Source: JAGNLA01 sp964639885
GTDB lineage: Bacteria > Caldisericota > Caldisericia > JAAYUI01
Assembly: GCA_964639885.1 (NCBI GenBank)
Contig: CAZXEH010000006.1
Coordinates: 16,856 to 80,855 of the forward strand
Direction: 5' to 3'
DNA: 64,000 nt
Under the pieces are notes generated by a model, which did not search any database, was not told where the DNA came from, and worked only from the letters and a program-made list of their open reading frames with translations. Both the position numbers and the translations under genes were made by a program. Below, one piece after another: positions 26,222 through 35,266 of this stretch (positions within the stretch are counted from its first letter, which is position 1; each line of letters starts with the position of its first letter).

Positions 26222-27059
26222 ACTGGACTTCCTGGTACACTGAAGCGCACTTCCTTGTCAGGTCACGCACTCTTGCTATCATGCCAGCCCTTTCAGAAAC
26301 TGACAAGGCTCCCCTTGCGTCCAGAAGGTTAAATGTATGTGAGCACTTCAAGGCGTACTCGTATGCCGGAATGGCAAGTTTTGCCTCTATTGCTCGATTG
26401 CTTTCCTTTTCATAGTCGTCCATCATGTGTTTGAGAACGTCAATGTCGGCAAACTCGAAACCCCACTTGCAAAGTTCATATTCTGCCCGTTTTCTGAGGT
26501 CTCCGTACGTGTTTTCAGGATTCCATTTGAGATTGAAGCCGTTTTCAATGCCTTCCGAGTACATGCAAAGGCGCTCGATTCCAAAGGTGAGTTCAACCGA
26601 TGGCGGGTTCAGCGTTACACCGCCACACTGCTGAAAATATGTGAACTGGCTTACTTCCTGACCATCCATCCAGACTTCCCAGCCTACACCGGCAGCACCA
26701 AGAGTCGGGCTTTCCCAGTTGTCTTCGATGAAGCGCATGTCGTGCTTTTCATAATCGATTCCCAGCACCTTGAGACCTTCAAGATAGATGTCCTGAATGT
26801 CTGCCGGTGCCGGCTTCATGATCACCTGAAACTGGTAATGGATGTAGTACCTGTAAGGGCTGTCACCGTAACGTCCGTCTGCCGGCCTCCTTGAAGGCTG
26901 AACGTAGGCAGCTTTCCATGGTTTTGGGCCAAGAACAGCGAAAAAAGTGTAAGGGTGCATGGTTCCAGCGCCAACTTCCATGTCCAGTGGCTCACCGATT
27001 AGGCATCCCTGTTTCCTGAAGTAGTCCTTGAGTGAAAAAATAGCGTCCTGAATCGTCAT
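26214..27059 (-). CDS. glyQ: Glycine-tRNA ligase, alpha subunit
   Basis: The 281-residue product is a full-length alpha subunit: GCLIGEPLDMEVGAGTMHPYTFFAVLGP near the N-terminus, the motif-2-like YVQPSRRPADGRYG, and WEVWMDGQEVSQFTYFQQCGG followed by ELTFGIERLCMY. It binds ATP and glycine and pairs with GlyS. The ATG overlaps the CBS-domain gene by 4 nt. The order CBS, glyQ, glyS is compact and clearly co-transcribed. Confidence 0.97.
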   Translation of the reverse strand: MTIQDAIFSLKDYFRKQGCLIGEPLDMEVGAGTMHPYTFFAVLGPKPWKAAYVQPSRRPADGRYGDSPYRYYIHYQFQVIMKPAPADIQDIYLEGLKVLGIDYEKHDMRFIEDNWESPTLGAAGVGWEVWMDGQEVSQFTYFQQCGGVTLNPPSVELTFGIERLCMYSEGIENGFNLKWNPENTYGDLRKRAEYELCKWGFEFADIDVLKHMMDDYEKESNRAIEAKLAIPAYEYALKCSHTFNLLDARGALSVSERAGMIARVRDLTRKCASVYQEVQYE

Positions 27060-27445
27060 TTCATAAATTCCTTGATAATGTCCTTTACACCGATTATGCC
27101 TACAAGAATCCCGTCTTTTGTGACTGGAATCTGTTTGATGTTTGTTGCTGCAAAAATTGCCTGAGCCTGAGACAAGAGAGATTCTGGTGTGAGCGTGATT
27201 GGATTTTTGGTCATCACTTCTACAACCTGAAGCTGGAGAATGTCTGAAGGATCGTGCTCAGGATTGAAAAAGTCAGTTTTTTTTATTATGTCGTTTTCTG
27301 TAATTATTCCAACAACACGATGATCTTTGTCGACGACAGGCAGACCGTTTATTCTACGTTTTATCATAAGGTCGGCGGCCTGGGACAGCGTTGCTTCCCT
27401 GTAGACAAAAATCACTTCATCGTTCATCGCTTCAACGATTTTCAT
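27056..27445 (-). CDS. CBS-domain pair protein
   Basis: The 129-residue product consists of two CBS motifs: one around RRINGLPVVDKDHRVVGIITENDI (residues ~30-53) and one around ATNIKQIPVTKDGILVGIIGVKDII at the end. CBS pairs bind adenosyl ligands such as AMP, ATP or SAM and usually regulate partner proteins. As a stand-alone pair it has no assigned partner here. AAGGAGG precedes the ATG, and both ends overlap neighbours by 4 nt (O-antigen ligase upstream, glyQ downstream). Confidence 0.88.
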   Translation of the reverse strand: MKIVEAMNDEVIFVYREATLSQAADLMIKRRINGLPVVDKDHRVVGIITENDIIKKTDFFNPEHDPSDILQLQVVEVMTKNPITLTPESLLSQAQAIFAATNIKQIPVTKDGILVGIIGVKDIIKEFMK

Positions 27446-28788
27446 CCGACCTCCTTTTTAATGCTGGCAAAACCGGCGCAGATTCCGCAGGTTATCCAGA
27501 ACGTGATGTTGAGTGGAGTAATGTCCCACAGGTTTTCAAACATCAGGTGCACCATGAATGCAACCATTCCACCAATCAGTCCGGCGATGAGGAATCGATC
27601 CTGCTCCAGGGCAGCTTTCAAGCCCTTGAAGGCCACCCTGATTGAAGAAAGGAGAATGAAGGCAAACGAAACGATACCCACAAACCCGTAGTTGGACAGA
27701 ATCAAAAGATAGTTGTTGTCAACATAAAGTCCACCAAATGCCTGGATGCCGTATGCAACAGCTCCGCCAAAACCACCGGCGCCGATGCCAAAGACAGGGA
27801 ATCTGGAGAAGATGTTCAAGGCTGTACCCCATCTGAATGAACGTCCATAGATCGAGTCTCTCCAGGCATAGTCCTCAGAAAATATCGATGCAAAGCGCAT
27901 CCTTAAATCAGGCAGAATAAGAATTGCAGCAGCCACAGCGCCCATGAGCACGACAATCCACCACCGCCTTGCAGATGAAACAGCAAAGACGATCAGTCCA
28001 AGAGAAAGTCCGACCCATGCTGCACGGTTCAGGGTTGCGTAAAGTCCGTAAGCGATAATGAGGAAGCAGATGCCCCAGAAAATCTTTTTCCAGGCATTGC
28101 CGACCTTGAATGTCATGCCAATCGATGCAGGCAAAACCAATGCCAGCAAACCGGCTGTTGCGTTTGGACTGCCAAGGAAGCTCGTTGCTCTTGTAAAATT
28201 GACGTCCGAAGCGGCATCAAGCCAGCCACGGGGAGTGAACACGCCGGCTGAACGCTGGATTACAGCGTATCCGGCTACAACGGTTGCACAGATGATGAGC
28301 ATTGATGCGAGATGGGTGAGAGTCTTTCTGTCGAAACCGGCGTTGATGATGACAAAGAAAATTATCGCTCCCTGAAGAACTGACCTTATGGCCGTGATTA
28401 TGTGGCCATAGGGGAGGTTTGCCAGCAGACCCGAAATGCAGGCGATAATGAAGAAAGTGATTGCAGCCCACCAAACGAGGGTCACCCTGAAGTCGTCACG
28501 TTTATCCCTTGCCAGCTTCCAGATGAGCGCCACAACAATCAAAGCGTACAGGGCATCATCCCAGAGCGAACCGATTGCCCCCTGAGATCTCAGGAGTCCA
28601 TCGATGACAGAGGAGTAGCAGAGAATGCCAACGCCGACTTCAATCTTCGAAAAAACAACGATAATGAGTGTTATGACGCCAACCAGCGCAGCAATCCAGA
28701 GGGTTTTGGCAAACACAGCCAGAACCGCAAGAATGATGCCGGTTACAACCAGCACAAGCGTCATGAAGGTCTTATTGGTCGAGTTCAT
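27442..28788 (-). CDS. O-antigen ligase-like membrane protein (Wzy/WaaL family)
   Basis: The 448-residue product has about 11-12 membrane segments and a large loop with a Wzy_C-like region. In that loop the SFLGSPNATAGLLALVLP stretch and DSIYGRSFRWGTALNIFSRFPVFGIGAGGFG match the family pattern of polymerases/ligases that transfer lipid-linked glycans. It could polymerise or ligate a surface polysaccharide; substrate unknown. Start: ATG at 28788 with AAGGTG upstream; a TTG at 28791 is also in frame. It overlaps the upstream small membrane protein gene by 17 nt and the CBS gene by 4 nt. It sits near MurJ and an LCP protein, consistent with envelope polymer work. Confidence 0.82.
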   Translation of the reverse strand: MNSTNKTFMTLVLVVTGIILAVLAVFAKTLWIAALVGVITLIIVVFSKIEVGVGILCYSSVIDGLLRSQGAIGSLWDDALYALIVVALIWKLARDKRDDFRVTLVWWAAITFFIIACISGLLANLPYGHIITAIRSVLQGAIIFFVIINAGFDRKTLTHLASMLIICATVVAGYAVIQRSAGVFTPRGWLDAASDVNFTRATSFLGSPNATAGLLALVLPASIGMTFKVGNAWKKIFWGICFLIIAYGLYATLNRAAWVGLSLGLIVFAVSSARRWWIVVLMGAVAAAILILPDLRMRFASIFSEDYAWRDSIYGRSFRWGTALNIFSRFPVFGIGAGGFGGAVAYGIQAFGGLYVDNNYLLILSNYGFVGIVSFAFILLSSIRVAFKGLKAALEQDRFLIAGLIGGMVAFMVHLMFENLWDITPLNITFWITCGICAGFASIKKEVG

Positions 28789-29311
28789 CAAACACCTTCA
28801 GCAGTCTGCTGGTTTTAATCAGCTCAGTCAGTTTAACGCTTGTCAGAACAAGAAGGATTGAGAGAAGGAACCCTACAATGGAGGAGATGAGAATGAAGTT
28901 GGAGCTGCCGGCAAAAAGATTTCTCAGGGTTCCGTAGAACGGGAAGAAAGCGCAACCGATCCAGCCGATGGCGCCAAGGAAGTTGTCTTCGAAGTAATGT
29001 TTTATCGCCACCCCGGTTTTTTTTATGAAAGAGGATTTCAATGCTTCGCTTTCAACAAGATTCTTTCTCACAAAACCGAGAAACGATGACCAGCACTTTT
29101 GGATTTCAACAGCAAAAAAGCTTGGTTTTTGGGTCAGCCTCCTGCTGAAAGGTTCGTCGCCTGTCAGCCACGCAACAAAAACAGAGCCTGAGACCATCCT
29201 GTCCCAGAAACGCAAAAATACGTCGACAGCCTTCCTGGTTTTGGAGTTATGCCAGGAGATGCCGAACCTTGAGAAAAACTCAAGGATTTTGCTTGACTGG
29301 AGCAGGTTCAT
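28772..29311 (-). CDS. Unknown protein with two C-terminal membrane segments
   Basis: I do not recognise this 179-residue product. Its first ~105 residues are basic and helical with many aromatic residues, and two hydrophobic helices lie near the C-terminus (FLGAIGWIGCAFFPFYGTL and ISSIVGFLLSILLVLTS), so the bulk faces the cytoplasm if the ends are inside. It lies between an LCP-family gene (32-nt overlap) and the O-antigen ligase gene (17-nt overlap). It might be an accessory factor for polysaccharide ligation, but only the neighbourhood suggests that. AAGGAG lies about 10 nt before the ATG. Confidence 0.65.
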   Translation of the reverse strand: MNLLQSSKILEFFSRFGISWHNSKTRKAVDVFLRFWDRMVSGSVFVAWLTGDEPFSRRLTQKPSFFAVEIQKCWSSFLGFVRKNLVESEALKSSFIKKTGVAIKHYFEDNFLGAIGWIGCAFFPFYGTLRNLFAGSSNFILISSIVGFLLSILLVLTSVKLTELIKTSRLLKVFDELDQ

Positions 29312-30308
29312 CTATCAGGAACTCCTTGCTTTGGGCTTTGATTTTGTCCAGATACGGAATCATGACGCTCAGATTGAATTTAGGATCATCGGTTGGCATT
29401 GAACCATCCTCACCCCACCATGTCAGAACCACAAGATTCTGGTTTGTCGTGCCTTTCATTATGTCCTGGAACTTCAGTAGCAATCTGATGCCACTTTGAA
29501 CATTCAGGTTCGTTTCAACATTTTTCTGGATAATTTTGATTATCTGGCCAAATTTGCCAAGGTTTTTGAACTGGAGAAGCTCTTTCATTATGGATTGTAT
29601 AAATTTTGCCTGTCTGGCAACACGTCCGGCTGGTTTTCCCTCAAGGTCAATCTGCCAGTCGGCATCGGTTTGCTCAGGATGGGTGTCTGATTTGCGGAAT
29701 CTTACATATTCAAGAGCTTTCTGGCCATTGAGATGCTGGAAACCTTTTTTAAGATGGATGTGGTTGCCGTCAATGTCGTCATAGTCCATGTCCTTGTCAA
29801 CATCGATGTCCACTCCGCCAAGTACGTCAACAATCTCTGCAAAACCCCTGAAATTTGTTTTCATGTAGCAGTGGATTTTTACATCTGTTAGCCACTCTAT
29901 CGTCTCTATCAGCCTTTGCGTTCCACAGTCGGAACAGAAGTCTGGATTGTTAATGGCGTTTATTTTTGTTGCGTAGCCAAGCCACGGTGGCGTTACCCAT
30001 GTGTCTCTGGCAATCGAGAGCAGATAAACCTTTTTGTTTACGGGATTGAACGAGATGATCATCATGGTGTCTGATCTGGCATGATCGGCAAGGTATGGGG
30101 CATCGACACCGATTAGAAGCATGTTTATGCGTTTTGAAAAATCAAGCTCCTCGCCTTTCACGTTTGATCCGGCAAATTTCATGTTGTATATGGACGAGAC
30201 GGTTGAATAGACAAAATTAACGGCAAGGAAGCCTGCAACCATGAAGACGGCAAGAATGACCAGTACGGCTATTCGAGCAGCCCCACCTGATCTTCTTTTT
30301 GGCCTCAC
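29280..30308 (-). CDS. LytR-CpsA-Psr (LCP) family protein
   Basis: The 342-residue product has one N-terminal membrane anchor after a basic start, then the LCP domain: INMLLIGVDAP, RSDTMMIISFNP, SIARDTWV and the GKDNRFRKSD-like region LEYVRFRKSDTH. Arg residues of the active site (RSDTM, SIARDT, VRFRKSD) are visible. LCP enzymes transfer lipid-linked anionic polymers to peptidoglycan or proteins outside the membrane. The start is a GTG overlapping the MurJ stop by 4 nt. Neighbours (MurJ, O-antigen ligase) fit cell-surface glycopolymer assembly. The C-terminal ~70 residues are beyond the usual core. Confidence 0.88.
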   Translation of the reverse strand: MRPKRRSGGAARIAVLVILAVFMVAGFLAVNFVYSTVSSIYNMKFAGSNVKGEELDFSKRINMLLIGVDAPYLADHARSDTMMIISFNPVNKKVYLLSIARDTWVTPPWLGYATKINAINNPDFCSDCGTQRLIETIEWLTDVKIHCYMKTNFRGFAEIVDVLGGVDIDVDKDMDYDDIDGNHIHLKKGFQHLNGQKALEYVRFRKSDTHPEQTDADWQIDLEGKPAGRVARQAKFIQSIMKELLQFKNLGKFGQIIKIIQKNVETNLNVQSGIRLLLKFQDIMKGTTNQNLVVLTWWGEDGSMPTDDPKFNLSVMIPYLDKIKAQSKEFLIDEPAPVKQNP

Positions 30309-31855
30309 GATACCCCCTTGTGACGTAAAACAGCGACTATCTCGTTAAGCTCATTGCGGTCAATGATCCACATGATCACAAGATAAACCACGATTCCAAG
30401 CACTATTGAAAACCCGACCTGGACTATCCTTCCAAGGTTAGAGGCACTGTCAACAAGTCTGAGAAGCCTTTGAGAAGTGAAATAAGCGACGAAGCCCATG
30501 ATAATTGAGGCAATTGTGGATTTCAGTATTGATACCAGCAAGCTTGTGATACCGAAGCCACCAATTTTTTTTCTTATTATGAAAATCATCAGCGACATGG
30601 AAATGAATGCAGCTGCAGCTGCACCGACTGCCAATCCTGGGAGTTTGAACCTGACCAGGTAAATGTCAAAAAGCGTGAGCAACCCGACATGGACAAGGGG
30701 AATCCAGACGGGTGTTTTTGTGTCGCCAAGTGAATAAAAGACCTTCACCAATAGCGTCTCAAACGCCCACGGGAGCATGGCTATACTGTAGAAGGCAAGC
30801 GGCGCCACCGTCCTTATCGTATCAAGCATCTGAAATTCTCCACGCTGGAACAGAAGGATGATGATGGGTTCCGCAAGCACGAGCATACCGATTGATGCGG
30901 GAATAAGTATGAAACTGAACAGTCTCAATGACCACAAAATATTGTATTTCAAAGCCTCGGGCCGGTTTTTTGCAACAGATTCGGCAAATAGCTGGAAAAC
31001 GACGGAAGAGATAGCCAAAACAAAGATTGATAGGGGCAACTGACTCACCTGCCAAGCGTTGTCTATTGCAGCCAGCGATCCTGGGCCAGTGCCGGATGCA
31101 AACCATCTTTCAATGAACGGTGCGATATAATTGATGCCTGATCCAAGGAGAACCGGTATCGCAAGGCTGCCAATTCCGAGAAGCTCCGGGTTTCGAAGTT
31201 CAAAGTTGATCTGGAGCTTGACTCCTTTTACAAACAGGTTCGGTATCATCAGCAGAAGCTGCAGGAGAGCGCCGATTGTGATGCCCCAGGCGATTGAGTA
31301 GATCGATGGAACGATGAGGATAAAAACAACCGGTGTTGCTGTGAAGACGAGGTTTCCGATTGCCGGGCTGGTGAATCTCTGGAACGACTGGTGAACACCG
31401 GCTATCAGGGCTGACCATGCCATGAGCATCAATGACGGAAGCATGATGTAGAACATCTTCATCGATTCAGCAAGCGTCTGAGGGTCAGTGACAGAATACT
31501 GGCTGAGAAGTCTGCCAAGAATCGGTCCGGCGAAGAAGTAGCAAAGAATGATTATTACGCCAAAAATGGCCGTGACGACAACGAAAAGGACGCCAATTAG
31601 TTTGTTGAGGTCTTCTTTTCTCTGTTCAACAATATATCTTGTTATTATGGGAATGAAGACGGCCGATAAAACCTGGCCGACAAGAAACAAAGCGAGTGTG
31701 AGTGGGATTTTCGACGCAAGCTTGTATGCGTCGTTGAGCATGCCCTGGCCCACCGACTTGTTGATGACCATTTCCCGGACAAATCCGAAAACCCTGGCGA
31801 TAGCCAGGATTATGGTCACCATGCCGATGTCGCGAAGGACCTTTTTTGTGCTCAT
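30305..31855 (-). CDS. murJ: Lipid II flippase MurJ
   Basis: The 516-residue protein has about 14 membrane segments and MviN/MurJ patterns: the N-terminal ARVFGFVREMVINKSVG, the SALIAGVHQSFQRFTSPAIGNL segment, and the ALLQLLLMIPNLF and SLGDTKTPVWIPLVHVGL stretches. MurJ flips lipid II across the cytoplasmic membrane for peptidoglycan synthesis. The start overlaps the DUF4330 gene by 4 nt and the end overlaps the LCP gene by 4 nt. An alternative role as a general polysaccharide flippase cannot be excluded, since the genes around it handle surface glycans. Confidence 0.92.
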   Translation of the reverse strand: MSTKKVLRDIGMVTIILAIARVFGFVREMVINKSVGQGMLNDAYKLASKIPLTLALFLVGQVLSAVFIPIITRYIVEQRKEDLNKLIGVLFVVVTAIFGVIIILCYFFAGPILGRLLSQYSVTDPQTLAESMKMFYIMLPSLMLMAWSALIAGVHQSFQRFTSPAIGNLVFTATPVVFILIVPSIYSIAWGITIGALLQLLLMIPNLFVKGVKLQINFELRNPELLGIGSLAIPVLLGSGINYIAPFIERWFASGTGPGSLAAIDNAWQVSQLPLSIFVLAISSVVFQLFAESVAKNRPEALKYNILWSLRLFSFILIPASIGMLVLAEPIIILLFQRGEFQMLDTIRTVAPLAFYSIAMLPWAFETLLVKVFYSLGDTKTPVWIPLVHVGLLTLFDIYLVRFKLPGLAVGAAAAAFISMSLMIFIIRKKIGGFGITSLLVSILKSTIASIIMGFVAYFTSQRLLRLVDSASNLGRIVQVGFSIVLGIVVYLVIMWIIDRNELNEIVAVLRHKGVS

Positions 31856-32700
31856 CTGGCCACCTTTTTGATGGATACGCAGAGGGCTTTCATGTGTGAT
31901 CCGCCGACACCCTCACCGTCTTCGGTGGTTCCGCAGAATTCGACAAGATCACCTATCTTTGGTTGAGTCTGAATCTCAATTTTCTCTGGGGTTGCTGGAT
32001 TGGTTGGTGTTTTTGGCGCACCGGCTGTGGTCTTTTCCTCAGCAAGGTCTTCGAGAGCAGCCTTTTCCTGGTCATAGGGCATAGCTGCAACCCATGTTTT
32101 GCCATCGCCGTCCTTGCCATAGAACTTGCCAAGATTGGGGATCACGTCAACAACTGTAAGATTCACACAATCGGGAATTTTCCCTTCAGAAATCGAGGTT
32201 GCTTTGCCTTCAACAGGTTTTACCGAGGTGTATCTGATGGTCTTGAAGGTGCCTTCAGTTGCAAATTCATATTCAAGTCTTGAGCCGATGAGCAGGTTGT
32301 TTGTGTTGTATCTGATTCTCTGCCCAACAGGCGTGTCAATCAGTACAGTGATGACAAGGTCTTTGAGTTTTGGCTGGATTGTGGTTTCAATTTTGCCCTC
32401 ACGATTTTGAACGAAAACTTCCGAATCCATAAGATATGGCCTTGGTTCAATTACGGTGCCGACTACTCCGCCGGAACGCTCGATGAGATCGTCACCGATT
32501 CTGATGGCATCAACCATTTCAGGGTGAACGTCCTCAGCACGAAGCACCACAACATATTTTTCATAGTCGGTGTGGATGAAGTATCTGCTCAAAACCTTGT
32601 AACCACCAAAGGCAAGTCCGGCAATGAGAACGATAATGACCAGAAGATCGATGATATTAAGTTTTCCAAACAGTTTGCCCTTTTCATCAAGTATAACCAT
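31852..32700 (-). CDS. DUF4330-type membrane-anchored protein
   Basis: The 282-residue product starts with the family pattern DEKGKLFGKLNIIDLLVIIV, giving a single N-terminal membrane anchor, followed by an extracytoplasmic beta-rich region with VVLRAEDVHPEMVDAIRIGD and internal repeats of the form DLVITVLIDTP. An acidic, low-complexity stretch (~225-255, AALEDLAEEKTTAGAPKTPTN) precedes the C-terminal TTEDGEGVGGSHMKAL. DUF4330 proteins often sit near cell-wall genes but have no known activity. I chose the ATG at 32700, which shares one base with the clpB-like stop; a GTG at 32703 is an alternative. Confidence 0.78.
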   Translation of the reverse strand: MVILDEKGKLFGKLNIIDLLVIIVLIAGLAFGGYKVLSRYFIHTDYEKYVVVLRAEDVHPEMVDAIRIGDDLIERSGGVVGTVIEPRPYLMDSEVFVQNREGKIETTIQPKLKDLVITVLIDTPVGQRIRYNTNNLLIGSRLEYEFATEGTFKTIRYTSVKPVEGKATSISEGKIPDCVNLTVVDVIPNLGKFYGKDGDGKTWVAAMPYDQEKAALEDLAEEKTTAGAPKTPTNPATPEKIEIQTQPKIGDLVEFCGTTEDGEGVGGSHMKALCVSIKKVAR

Positions 32701-35072
32701 CACTTCACCCTTTCAGCAGTCAACCGACCGTCCTTGGCGTCTATCCTCACCGTATCACCCTTGTTCAGTTTTCCTGACAGGATGAGATCGGCTAACCTGT
32801 TTTCAACCTCTGTCACGATAACACGCTTGAGAGGCCTTGCACCAAATTCAACTGAATACCCCATTTGCCCGAGCAAATCAAGTGTGGATTCGGTAATTTC
32901 CAAGGTTATGCTTCTGTCTTTCAGGCGGTTTGCGACACGCTTTATCTGAATGCCGACAATCTGTCTGATCTGGTGCTGTGTAAGGGGTTTGAAGATGATG
33001 ATTGAATCGAGCCTGTTTACAAATTCAGGCCTGAACGCCGACTTCACGGCGCTCATGTATATTTCACTCATCTTTTCATCGCTCATGCCAGGCTCAACCA
33101 TGCCAGCGCCAAGATTCGAGGTCATAATTATGATTGTGTTTTTGAAGTCAACCGTTCTGCCCTGACCATCGGTGACCCTGCCATCGTCAAGCATTTGCAG
33201 GAAAACATTGAATACGTCGGGGTGTGCCTTCTCGACTTCATCAAAGAGCAAAACCTGGTATGGCCTGCGTCTTACCGCTTCGGTCAGCTGTCCGCCTTCT
33301 TCAAAGCCAACATAGCCTGGGGGTGCGCCGATAAGCCTTGCAACCGTGTGCTTTTCCATATACTCGGACATGTCAAACCTTGCAATGGCCGATTCATCGT
33401 CAAACAGCAAATCGGCAAGCGATTTGGCAAGCTCGGTCTTCCCTACACCGGTTGGTCCAAGGAAAAGGAATGAACCAATTGGTTTGTTGGGGTCTGAAAG
33501 TCCGGCACGCGATCTTCGGATAGCCTGAGAAACAGCTGTAACTGCCTCATCTTGGCCGATGACCCTTTCGTGAAGTCTTGCCTCAAGCTCCAGAAGTTTC
33601 TTCTGTTCTGATTCAGTCAGCGATGAAACCGGAATGCCTGTCCATCTTGAAACGGTTTTTGCAATGCTTTCAGCGTCGACCACCTCGGAAATCTTCACTT
33701 TCCTGAGCCAGTCTTCCCTCGCCTGGTCGAACTGCGCTTTGGCTTTGTCGAATTCCTGTGCGTATTGCATGGCTTTCTGGTTATCGCCAAGCTTAGACGC
33801 AGCCTCACCTTCTCGTTTCAATCTCTCGGTTTCGTTTTTAAATCTTGCAACCTCAGGCGGCATCGATTCCATCGCAACCCTGATTCTGGCCGCCGTTTCA
33901 TCAACAAGATCAATGGCTTTGTCTGGCAGAAAGCGGTTTGTGATGTATCGTGAGGATAGTTCTGCAGCAGCCCTCAAGGCTTCGTCAGTGATTTTCACGT
34001 CGTGGTGTGCTTCGTACCTGTCCCTCAAACCTCTCAAAATTTCGATTGTATCGGCAACAGATGGTTCAGGAACGTTGACTGGAGCAAATCGCCGTTCGAG
34101 TGCAGGGTCTTTTTCGATGTGTTTGGTGTATTCGTCTGTGGTGGTTGCTCCGATGCAGTGCAATTCGCCTCTTGCAAGCGCAGGTTTGAGCAGGTTTGAA
34201 GCGTCCATCGCACCCTCAGCTGCGCCGGCGCCAATAACCGTATGGAGTTCATCGATGAAAAGAATGATTTTCCCTTCAGCTTTCCGGATTTCATCCATCA
34301 CCGATTTCAGTCGTTCCTCAAACTCGCCTCTAAACTTGGTTCCTGCGATCAAAGCCCCCATGTCAAGTGAAAGTATTGTTTTACCACGCATCGAATCAGG
34401 TACGTTACCATCAACAATCTTTTGGGCTATCCCTTCAACGATTGCGGTTTTACCGACTCCAGCCTCGCCGATCAGAACCGGATTGTTCTTGGTTCTTCGG
34501 GATAAAACCTCAAGGCTTCTCTCGATTTCAAGCTTTCTTCCTATGACTGGATCAAGCTTGCCCTTCTTGGCAAGTTCCGTGAGATCCCTGGTGTATTTTG
34601 AAAGTGCACTTTGATTGGATTTTGCACCATCTGTTGTGTTTCCTCTGATGGCAGCCAATGCCTGAAGAATCTTCTCCTTGTCCAAACCGCTTGAGAGCAG
34701 GATTCTTCCAACTTCCCTCGTGTCAGATGCCAAAGCGATGAGCAGGTGTTCAGGGGCTACAAAATTGTCTCCCAGTGAGTCTGCTTCAGCTTCTGCCCGT
34801 TCCAGTGTGGATTTTGCCCTCGGCGAGATGTATATCTGTCCTGAGTGTTGGGATTGTTTTGCAGTTTTGGCCAACACTTTCTGGACTTCATCGAACACCG
34901 GCTTCCAGGCTATTCCCAAGTTGCCAAATATTTCCCTGGCCACGCCGTCCTTTTCAAGAAGCGACACCAGAAGATGTTCGCAATCCAGCTCAAAATCGCC
35001 GTATCTGCCCATTACCTGCTGGGCATCGCTGAGCACATCCCTCAGAGAATCTGTGTATTTGTCGAAGTTCAT
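32700..35072 (-). CDS. clpB: ClpB/ClpC-type AAA+ chaperone with short middle domain and no ClpP-loop
   Basis: The 790-residue product has two Clp-N repeats (to ~residue 145), AAA-1 with Walker A GEAGVGKTAIVEG and Walker B ILFIDELHTVIGAGAAEGAMDASN, a middle region of only ~65 residues, and AAA-2 with GPTGVGKTELAKSLA and LLFDEVEKAHPDVFN. The sensor and Arg-finger segment is FRPEFVNRLDSIIIF. In AAA-2, the segment after IIIMTSNLGAG lacks the IGF/VGF loop through which ClpA/ClpC dock onto ClpP. It therefore resembles ClpB in the missing loop but ClpC in its half-size middle domain. A disaggregase role without ClpP is likely. The ATG at 35072 has AGAGG upstream and overlaps the zinc-finger gene by 4 nt. 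Confidence 0.9.
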   Translation of the reverse strand: MNFDKYTDSLRDVLSDAQQVMGRYGDFELDCEHLLVSLLEKDGVAREIFGNLGIAWKPVFDEVQKVLAKTAKQSQHSGQIYISPRAKSTLERAEAEADSLGDNFVAPEHLLIALASDTREVGRILLSSGLDKEKILQALAAIRGNTTDGAKSNQSALSKYTRDLTELAKKGKLDPVIGRKLEIERSLEVLSRRTKNNPVLIGEAGVGKTAIVEGIAQKIVDGNVPDSMRGKTILSLDMGALIAGTKFRGEFEERLKSVMDEIRKAEGKIILFIDELHTVIGAGAAEGAMDASNLLKPALARGELHCIGATTTDEYTKHIEKDPALERRFAPVNVPEPSVADTIEILRGLRDRYEAHHDVKITDEALRAAAELSSRYITNRFLPDKAIDLVDETAARIRVAMESMPPEVARFKNETERLKREGEAASKLGDNQKAMQYAQEFDKAKAQFDQAREDWLRKVKISEVVDAESIAKTVSRWTGIPVSSLTESEQKKLLELEARLHERVIGQDEAVTAVSQAIRRSRAGLSDPNKPIGSFLFLGPTGVGKTELAKSLADLLFDDESAIARFDMSEYMEKHTVARLIGAPPGYVGFEEGGQLTEAVRRRPYQVLLFDEVEKAHPDVFNVFLQMLDDGRVTDGQGRTVDFKNTIIIMTSNLGAGMVEPGMSDEKMSEIYMSAVKSAFRPEFVNRLDSIIIFKPLTQHQIRQIVGIQIKRVANRLKDRSITLEITESTLDLLGQMGYSVEFGARPLKRVIVTEVENRLADLILSGKLNKGDTVRIDAKDGRLTAERVK

Positions 35073-35266
35073 CGCCACACCTCTCGGATGACAGTAACCT
35101 TTGTTTGAATAATTCTGATTTTGATTGATTTTCGCCTTAAAAGAAGAAGATGATACCAGCATTCGACACAGTTCGATACATGATCTTCAATCAAAACAGA
35201 GAGGTCATGAGATATCCCACCTTCAAGGTAATCAGGCAGCAAAGCAAGCACATCGCTACACTTCAT
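35069..35266 (-). CDS. Small zinc-finger protein of the anti-sigma (zf-HC2) type
   Basis: The 65-residue product carries Cys3 followed by an H-x3-C-x2-C motif (DHVSNCVEC), the pattern of the zinc-binding anti-sigma-factor N-terminal domain, inside a helical context (SDVLALLPDYLEGGISHDLSVLIED). The C-terminus is basic. Anti-sigma ZAS domains bind sigma factors, but no sigma gene and no membrane anchor are present; the gene upstream does encode a membrane protein. The start overlaps that membrane protein gene by 11 nt and the end overlaps clpB by 4 nt. A redox- or stress-sensing regulator is possible. Confidence 0.7.
   Translation of the reverse strand: MKCSDVLALLPDYLEGGISHDLSVLIEDHVSNCVECWYHLLLLRRKSIKIRIIQTKVTVIREVWR

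Noticed and set aside
33634..34614. 326-codon open frame on the plus strand opposite the Clp ATPase gene
   Set aside because: It mirrors the codons of a well-supported AAA+ gene, is Ser-rich without domains, and lacks a ribosome binding site. Antisense shadow.
35072..35162. Longer N-terminus for the Clp ATPase (start at 35162)
   Set aside because: The added residues overlap the zinc-finger gene and do not resemble the Clp-N start; the ATG at 35072 has its own SD.
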